Of a stretch of DNA of 64,000 nt, positions 57,481 through 64,000 are shown piece after piece. Each line of letters starts with the position of its first letter. Positions within the stretch are counted from its first letter, which is position 1. The DNA comes from Manis javanica (taxonomy: Eukaryota > Chordata > Mammalia > Pholidota > Manidae): contig NC_133163.1 of assembly GCF_040802235.1 (NCBI RefSeq), positions 41,064,501-41,128,500 on the forward strand, written 5' to 3'. The translations under genes were made by a program, and so were the position numbers. The notes under the pieces are model-generated. The model saw only the letters and a list, made by a program, of their open reading frames with translations, was not told the origin of the DNA and made no database searches.

Positions 57481-58621
57481 AATCAAAAAACTACCAAAGA
57501 ATAAAACCCCTGGGACAGATGGTTTTACCTCGGAATTTTATCAGACATACAGAGAAGACATAATACCCATTCTCCTTAAACTTTTCCAAAAAATAGAAGA
57601 GGAGGGAATACTCCCAAACTCATTCTATAAAGCCAACATCACCCTAATACCAAAACCAGGCAAAGACCCCACCAAAAAAGAAAACTACAAACCAATATCC
57701 CTGATGAATGTAGATGCAAAAATACTCAACAAAATATTAGCAAACCAAATTCAAAAATACATCAAAAGGATCATACACCATGACCAAGTGGGATTCATCC
57801 CAGGGATGCAAGGATAGAACAACATTCGAAAATCCATCAACATCATCCACCACATCAACAAAAAGAAAGACAAAAACCACATGATCATCTCTGTAGATGC
57901 TGAAAAAGCATTCGATAAAATTCAACATCCAATCATGATAAAAATTCTCAACAAAATGGGTATAGAGGGCAAGTACCTCAACATAATAAAGGCCATATAT
58001 GATAAACCCACAGCCAACATCATACTGAACAGCGAGAAGCTGAAAGCTTTTCCTCTGCGATTGAGAGCAAGACAGGTATGCCCACTCTCCCCACTGTTAT
58101 TCAACATAGTACTGGAGATCCTAGCCACGGCAATTAGACAAAACAAAGAAATACAAGGAATCCAGATTGGTAAAGAAGAAGTTAAACTGTCACTATTTGC
58201 AGATGACATGATATTGTACATAAAAAACCCTAAAGACTGCACTCCGAAACTACTAGAGCTAATATCGGAATTTAGCAAAGTTGCAGGATACAAAATTAAC
58301 ACACAGATATCTGTGGCTTTCCTATACACTAACAACAAACTAATAGAAAGAGAAATCAGGAAGACAATTCCATTCACAATAGCATCAAAAAGATTAAAAT
58401 ACCTAGGAATAAACCTAACCAAGGAAGTGAAAGACCTATACCCACCCTGAAAACTATAAGACATTCTTAAGAGAAATTAAAGAGGTCACTAACAAATGGA
58501 AACATCCCATGCTCGTGGCTAGGAAGAATTAATATCGTCAAAATGGCCATCCTGCCCAAAGCAATATACAGATTCGATGCAATCCCTATCAAACTACTGA
58601 CAGCATTCTTCAATGAACTCA

Positions 58622-58648
58622 AATTCATATGGAAACATCATATGAATT
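58622..58648 (+). repeat. Short perfect inverted repeat (foldback)
   Basis: 'aattcatatg' at 58622-58631 and 'catatgaatt' at 58639-58648, with a 7-base loop, just before the foreign insertion. The right arm is not part of the L1 sequence seen in copies 1 and 2. Confidence 0.85.
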
Positions 58649-58654
58649 CAAAAA

Positions 58655-58715
58655 TCCCATCATCTGGGCTCCCTTTCCATCCCCTCCCACCGTGCCCCTC
58701 ACATACTCCTCTCCA
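58655..58715 (-). repeat. Templated inverted insertion, copy of 56269-56329
   Basis: All 61 bases are the exact reverse complement of L2-derived flanking DNA at 56269-56329, 2.3 kb away. On its right is a run of A, followed by 'atcataaggaaac', which nearly repeats 'ttcatatggaaac' on the left. This has the form of a short insertion with flanking duplication and an A tail. Absent from copies 1 and 2 at the same place. Confidence 0.93.
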
Positions 58716-60010
58716 AAAAAAAATCATAAGGAAACGCCAAAGACCCCTAATAGCTAAAGCAATCCCAAGAAGGAAGAATAAAGTGGGGAGGATCTCACTC
58801 CCCAACTTCAAGTTCTACTACAAAGCCACAGTAATCAAGACAATTTGCTACTGGCACAAGAACAGAGCCACAGACCAATGGAACAGAATAAAGACTCCAA
58901 ACATTAACCCAAACATATATGGTCAACTAATATTCAATAAAGGGGGCATGGACATACAATGGGGAAATGACAGTCTCTTCAACAGATGGTGCTGGCAAAA
59001 CTGGACAGCTTCATGTAAGAGAATGAAACTGGATCACTGTCTAACCCCATACACAAAAGTAAATTCGAAATGGATCAAAGACTTGAATGTAAGTCATGCA
59101 ACTATAAAACTCTTAGAAAAAACATAGGCAAAAATCTCTTAGACATAAACATGAGTGACCTCTTCTTGAACATATCTCCCCGAGCAAGGGAAACAAATGC
59201 AAAAATGAACAAATGGGACTATATCATGCTGAAAAGCTTCTGTACAGCAAAGGACACCATCAATAGAACAAAAAAGTATCCTACAGTATGGGAGAATATA
59301 TTCAAAAATGACAGATCTGATAAAGGGTTGACATCCAAAATATATAAAGAGCTCACACACCTCAACAAACAAAAAGCAAATAATTCAATTAAAAAATGGG
59401 CAGAGGAGCTGAATAGACAGTTCTCTAAAGAAGAAATTCAGATGGCCAACAGACACATGAAAAGATGCTCCACATCGCTTGTCATCAGAGAAATACAAAT
59501 TAAAACCACAATGAGATATCATCTCACACCAGTAAGGATGGCTACCATCCAAAAGACAAACAACAACAAATGTTGGTGAGGTTGCGGAGAAAGGGGAACC
59601 CTCCTACACTGCTGGTGGGAATGTAAATTAGTACAACCATGTGGAAAGCAGTATGGAGGTTCCTCAAAATGATCAAAATAGAAATACCATTTGACCCAGG
59701 AATTCCACTTCTAGGAATTTACCCTAAGGATGCAGCACTCCAGTTTGGAAAAGACAGATGCACCCCTATGTTTATCGCTGCACTATTTACAATAGCCAAG
59801 ATATGGAAGCAACCTAAATGTCCATCAGTAGATGACTGGATAATGAAGATGTGGTATATATACACAATGGAATATTATTCATCCATAAGAAAAAAACAAA
59901 TCCTAACATTCACAACAACATGGATGGAGCTAGAAGATATTATGCTCAGTGAAATAACCCAGGTGGAGAAAGACAAGTACCAAATGATTTCACTCATATG
60001 TAGAGTATAA

Positions 60011-60360
60011 GAACAAAAGAAAACTGAAGGAACAAAACAGCAGCAGAAGCACAAAACCCAAGAATGGACTAATAGTTACCAAAGGGAAAGGGACTGGAGA
60101 GGACAGGTGGGAAGGGAGGGATAAAGGTGGGAAAAAAGAAAGGGGGCATTACGATTAGCATGTATAGTGTGGGGGTCATGGGGAGGGCTGTGCAACACAG
60201 ACAAGTAGTGATTTTACAGCATCTTACTATGTTGATGGACAGTGACTGTGAACGGGGATGTGGGGGGTACTTGGTGAAGGGGGGAGCCTAGTAAACATAA
60301 TGTCCTTCATGTAATTGGAGACTGATACCAAAATAAAATTTTTTACAAAAATCAAAAAAA
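60011..60360 (+). other. L1 copy 4 3'UTR and A-rich tail
   Basis: Shared 3'UTR blocks are present ('gaacaaaacagcagcag', 'acagcatcttactatg', 'tacttggtgaaggggg'). The G-rich run is shorter (about 60100-60150) than in copy 2. Confidence 0.8.
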
Positions 60361-60655
60361 ACCATGGAGGGCAAGGAGGGGAGTAGGGAGAGAGAAGTCT
60401 CAAGAATGTCTCTCAGGTTTTGAGCTGAACAACTGGAACAGAGATGAGGAGCTTAGGGGAGGAGAAGAAGAAGAGTGGAGGCAGAGATGAGGCATTGCAT
60501 TTAGACATACTAGTTAATTTTGAGTTATCTATCAAAAATCCAGGTGGAAATGTTGAATAAGTTAACTATACTGTCTCAGAAATTCAAAGGAAGATGAAGA
60601 AGCTGGAGATATAAATTTGGGCAATACCCACAAATAGATAGAATTTAAGACCATC
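60361..60655 (-). mobile_element. L2 LINE (antisense), right of L1 copy 4
   Basis: The plus strand continues the antisense L2 of 55885-56632: 'tctcaggttttgagctgaacaactgga', 'atccaggtggaaatgttgaataag' and 'ctggagatataaatttggg'. Confidence 0.85.
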
Positions 60656-60727
60656 TCTTTCACCATTGTATCACTGAAGCCCAACACAGCATGGATGCTC
60701 AATAAATATTTGTTGAATGAATGAATG
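60656..60727 (+). mobile_element. L2 LINE 3' end (sense)
   Basis: 'catggatgctcaataaatat' followed by 'ttgttgaatgaatgaatg' is the L2 3' terminus in sense orientation. It is directly next to antisense L2. Confidence 0.85.
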
Positions 60728-61709
60728 TTATGAAGATCAAATAAGATAATGGGTATAAATGTGTTTTTCAAACTACAAATCCCTCTGCAAATAAAAGGTT
60801 ATGTGCAATATTATAATATGATTATCTTACAAACAGAAAAGCTTTGAATGAGCAAGAGATTTAGCAAAAGTACAGATAGAAATCTTGTCTCTCACAGAAA
60901 CGAACTCCAGATGGCTTCTTTCCTCCTCCCTGCTTTGATATTTGAAGTAGATACTGTCTAATACTGTAATTAACAATAGCAAAGCACCATAGAAAAGAAA
61001 TGAATGCTAGTGAAATACAGCAATTTGTTTTCTAATAATGGCTCTTCAAATTGTCAAAAATATTTCCATAGCAATTTTTCAAACTGCCTCAGAAGGAATA
61101 CTTTTTCAAAAGGTAACTCTAAAACTACATGGGTTTCGTATGGATTTTTCCACCCAGCTCACTCCATAATTATAAATTCAATTTGCATTAAATACAAAAT
61201 AGTATTGATTTCCATCTATTAGCCTTTTAAGTCACAGCCTGAAATTTTCATTTAAAAAAAGGGGGTTGCTTGATGAATCCTATTGGGGAAACTATTGCTT
61301 AGGGCTTAAGCAACTATCCCACTAAAATTCTCTGGGATTTTTAAAAACACATAATAGAAATTAGAAGTCAAAAGTTATATTCCCTCTACTGGTTATGGAA
61401 ATATAACAAAGTTAAGGGTTTTCTGTCTATGAAAGCTGAGTGTTGCGACATGAAGACTTAAAATTTTTCTGGACCAAGAAAAGGGATAGGTAGTGGATGG
61501 GTGAATGAATGGATGGTTGGGTAGATGGATGGGAAGAAGTGAGGGCTGGGAGAAAGAGAGGCAGACAGACATGAGAGTAGAGGAAAATGAGATATTCAGT
61601 TTGACTTTTGACTAGGGGCCAAAATGGTTCAATAAGTTAAGGATAGTCTTTTTAACAGTTGATTGGTATAGTTCACATCCCTATTTGAAAAGTAAACATT
61701 TATGATTAT
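60728..61709. other. AT-rich intergenic sequence
   Basis: No gene is supported. An imperfect GGAT/GGTT simple stretch lies at about 61493-61535. Confidence 0.35.
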
Positions 61710-62650
61710 TTCACAAGATATACAAAAATTAACTTGAAATGGATCACAAATGTTAAGTCTAAGAACTAAATCTATAAAACATGTAGAAGAGAACAAAGAA
61801 AAAAATTTTTTTGCTTTGATTTAGGCAAACAATTCTTAGGACACAAGAAGTGAGTCAAAAAAGATTCATATATTAGACTTCATCAAATTTTACATAGCTT
61901 TTGAAAATCACTAGTAAGAAATTGAGAAACCACACCAAAGACTAGAAGAAAATACTTGCAAAACATATACCCGACAAAAGGCCTTCTTTTTGAAATATAT
62001 AAAGAAGTTTTAGAACTTCAGAATTTTGGAAACAGGCAAATGATTTGAACACATACCTCAGAAGACACAAGGATGACAAATAAGCATATGAGAAGGTTTT
62101 TGGTATCATTAGTCATCAGAGAAATACAAATTAAAACCATAATGAAATACTACTACATACCCAATAGAATGGATCAGATATTTTTCAATTAAGGAATTGA
62201 TTTGGATCAATATCATATACTCTCTAGCCAGGAGGAAATACAGGGACCAAACTGAAAACCAAATATCCATCAACTGGTGAATGGATACATTGTGAAATGT
62301 TCATACACAAATACCTTCAGTACAGAAGGCAGATGAATCCCAGAAGCATTAGGCTAAGTGAAAGAAATCACCTACAAGAGACCCTTTTCTGCTTAATTAC
62401 ATTCATAGAATGTTTTTTTTTAGAAAAAGGCAAAACTGTAGTGACATACACAGGTCAGCAGTTGCCAGGAGCTGGGGGTGGTAGGAGGGGATTGACTGCA
62501 AAGAGGCAAAAGAGAACATTTCAGAGTGATAGAAGTGCTCTATATCATCACTGTGATGATGGCCACAGATCTGTATATATTTGTCAAAACTAATTGTACA
62601 TTTAACATTGGTGAATTTTATTGTATGTTAATTGTATCTTTATAAAGCTG
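61710..62650 (+). mobile_element. Old L1 fragment, ORF2 C-terminus and 3'UTR
   Basis: It has the L1 order: 'aacttgaaatggatcac', 'cttcatcaaattttac', 'aagactagaagaaaatactt', 'tcatcagagaaatacaaattaaaacca', then the 3'UTR 'cagttgccaggagctggggg' and 'tgtgatgatggccacag'. It is strongly diverged and frames are broken. Confidence 0.8.
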
Positions 62651-62739
62651 ACTAAAAGTACTCATTTGAGATATTTAAAGCTGTTGCCATGGAAACAAGA
62701 GAGGGTGGAAAGAAACTAGAAGACAAATCAATAGAATTT

Positions 62740-64000
62740 ATTCAAACTGAAAGAGAATTGGAATAAGGTTTTAAGAAATGAACAGAGCCTCAGCGACTTA
62801 CGGGCCAGTATCAAACTTTCTATCACAGACATACTGGGAGCCTCAGAAGGAGAGGAAAGAGTGAATAAGGCAGATAAAAAATTCAAACAGATATTGGTCA
62901 AAAATATTCTAAGTTTAAAAATATTGATCAATAGAAATCAGCTTAGTGAAACTAAAGCAGGTAAATACAAAGAAAACTTAAACAAGGCACATCATAATCA
63001 AAGTGCTGAAACCCAAAGATAAAAGCAGCTAGAGAAAAAGACATAGTACATACAGAGGAACAACATTAAGAATGACTACTGACTTATTAGAAGCAATGTA
63101 AGCCTAAAAAATAAAACTTTCAAATGCTTTAAGAAAAACCTGTTAGGCTAGAATTATATATGCAATGGAAATATCCTTCAGAAATGAAGGCAAAATGAAG
63201 ACATTTCCAGATAAATGGAAGCTGAGCAAATATGTTGTCAGTGGACCCACACCATAAGAAGTGCTAAAAGGAGTTATTCAGGATGAATGCAAATGATACC
63301 AGGCTTACAGGAAGAAATATAAAACACAACAGAGATAGTGAATTTGTGACTAAGTATGAAGACAATTTTCAATTAAATTCTTGAAAAGATAACTGGATGT
63401 GTAAAGCAAGATAACAATAATATAACATATGTAGAAGTTAAATGTACAATGTCAATAAGCACAAAGACAAGAAGGAATGTAAATAGAAATATTGTAATCC
63501 CTGGAACAACCAATAAAAAATTAAGAATATGAAAAGTTGTAGTTAAAGATCTAATAGAGAAAGTAGATGCAATATTAAGTATTTTAGTAATCCAAAATAA
63601 GGCAGAAAAGAAGGAATTAAGAAAGAACAGAGGGAACAAACAGAAAAAAAATAGACTTACAGTCAATTATATCAATAATTATATTAAACTTAAGTAAAAT
63701 AAATACTCCAATTAAAGACAGAATTTACCTTATTGGATAAAATAATAAAACCAAATACATGTTGTTTACAAATGATGCACTTTGAATATAAAGACACAGA
63801 TAAACACCTAGTATGAAATAAATGAGGAAACACAAATTACCAATATCAGGAATGATAGAAGAGCCATCTCTAATAATCCTGCTGCTATTAGAAGGACCAT
63901 GTAAGTTATGCTCACATTGAAGGCTTACAACCTACTGTCATATCCCAAATGGCTAAATAGTCACTCAGATTGATTACCGTTGGTACTGCAAGCCATAGAT
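62740..64000 (+). mobile_element. Old L1 fragment, ORF1 to start of ORF2, runs off window
   Basis: 'aacagagcctcagcgactta', 'gtgctgaaacccaaagataaaa', 'agctagagaaaaagac' and 'tccttcagaaatgaaggc' are the ORF1 coding order of old L1 (or HAL1-type) elements. By about 63700 it has reached the start of ORF2 ('tgttgtttacaaatgatgcac' for the endonuclease). No open frame over 100 codons. Not in line with 61710-62650, so probably a separate insertion or a rearrangement. Confidence 0.65.

Larger units (their letters stand above)
57481..60010 (+). pseudogene. L1 copy 4 ORF2 remnant (RT and C-terminal domain)
   Basis: It begins in [12 protein letters not shown]. The RT palm is nearly whole and in one frame at 57881-58450: D-A-E-K-A-F-D-K-I near 57896 and F-A-D-D at 58196-58207. 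The usual R-Q-G-C-P reads R-Q-V-C-P. A 4-base ACCC duplication near 58440 shifts the frame. The thumb and C-terminal parts are open at 58543-59127, with the foreign insertion read through in frame, then at 59070-59579 and 59639-60010. The natural stop is at 60008-60010. No endonuclease is present. Confidence 0.88.
56633..60360 (+). mobile_element. L1 copy 4, full-length ends, internally deleted
   Basis: It has the proper 5' start ('gagccaagatggcgg') and a 5'UTR like copy 2. The text then jumps, about nine codons into ORF1 (near 57480), to the RT part of ORF2 and continues to the 3'UTR and A-rich tail (60331-60360). By comparison with copy 2 about 2.4 kb is missing: nearly all of ORF1 and the endonuclease. 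A 61-bp foreign insertion lies at 58655-58715. It sits in an antisense L2. Confidence 0.92.

Noticed and set aside
57453-57560. Fusion gene of ORF1 start to RT in L1 copy 4
   Set aside because: The joined frame is not the RT frame and meets a stop after about 35 codons.
62750-64000. HAL1 (ORF1-only LINE) assignment
   Set aside because: Near 63700 the text reaches the ORF2 endonuclease start, which favours an ordinary old L1; not certain without a library search.

Overview
The window is non-coding DNA from a placental mammal. It is built from nested layers of transposable elements, and I found no host exon, tRNA, rRNA or CRISPR array that I can support. The evidence for a placental mammal is the old shared repeats (L2, MIR, MLT1-type LTRs, MER20-like and other hAT elements), together with several long L1 elements and a class III (ERV-L-like) endogenous retrovirus. 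No Alu, B1/B2, carnivore tRNA-SINE, bovine or equine SINE was recognised. That argues against lineages dominated by those SINEs, but I cannot name the species.

Layout. 0.2-1.9 kb: old L1 on the minus strand. 3.7-8.6 kb: AT-rich sequence with an hAT element, an L2 copy and an old L1 5' piece. 8.6-17.2 kb: a provirus with both LTRs (10081-16485) and decayed gag, protease, RT, RNase H and integrase. A third, inverted LTR lies just upstream (9089-9423), and two diverged copies of another repeat bracket the whole cluster. 19.5-25.5 kb: an MLT1-like LTR split by a near full-length L1 (copy 1) that has lost its RT core. 25.5-36.5 kb: MIR, hAT, LTR pieces, two 5'-truncated L1 tails (copies 5 and 6) and a GATA microsatellite. 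36.5-42.6 kb: a full-length but broken L1 (copy 2) inside an L2. 43.9-45.4 kb: a 5'-truncated L1 (copy 3) with a 13-bp target-site duplication. 45.4-56.6 kb: MIR, MLT1, hAT and L2 pieces. 56.6-60.4 kb: L1 copy 4, lacking most of ORF1 and the endonuclease, again inside an L2. 61.7-64 kb: old L1 pieces running off the end.

The long L1 copies share one plan: an 'agccaagatgg' 5' end, a 5'UTR with an open antisense frame, ORF1 (coiled coil, RRM, CTD), ORF2 (endonuclease, RT, C-terminal domain), a G-rich 3'UTR and an A-rich tail. No copy is intact. Breaks include frameshifts, stops, an S-D-Q in place of the endonuclease S-D-H, and large internal deletions.

The most unusual structures are: (1) a 61-bp piece of flanking L2 DNA copied exactly, in inverted orientation, into the ORF2 of L1 copy 4, next to a short foldback; (2) a long inverted repeat (about 134-bp arms) made from part of the tandemly repeated gag region of the provirus; and (3) a roughly 120-codon antisense frame kept open in the 5'UTRs of two L1 copies, comparable in position to primate ORF0. 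All similarity statements come from reading the sequence by eye; no searches were run.
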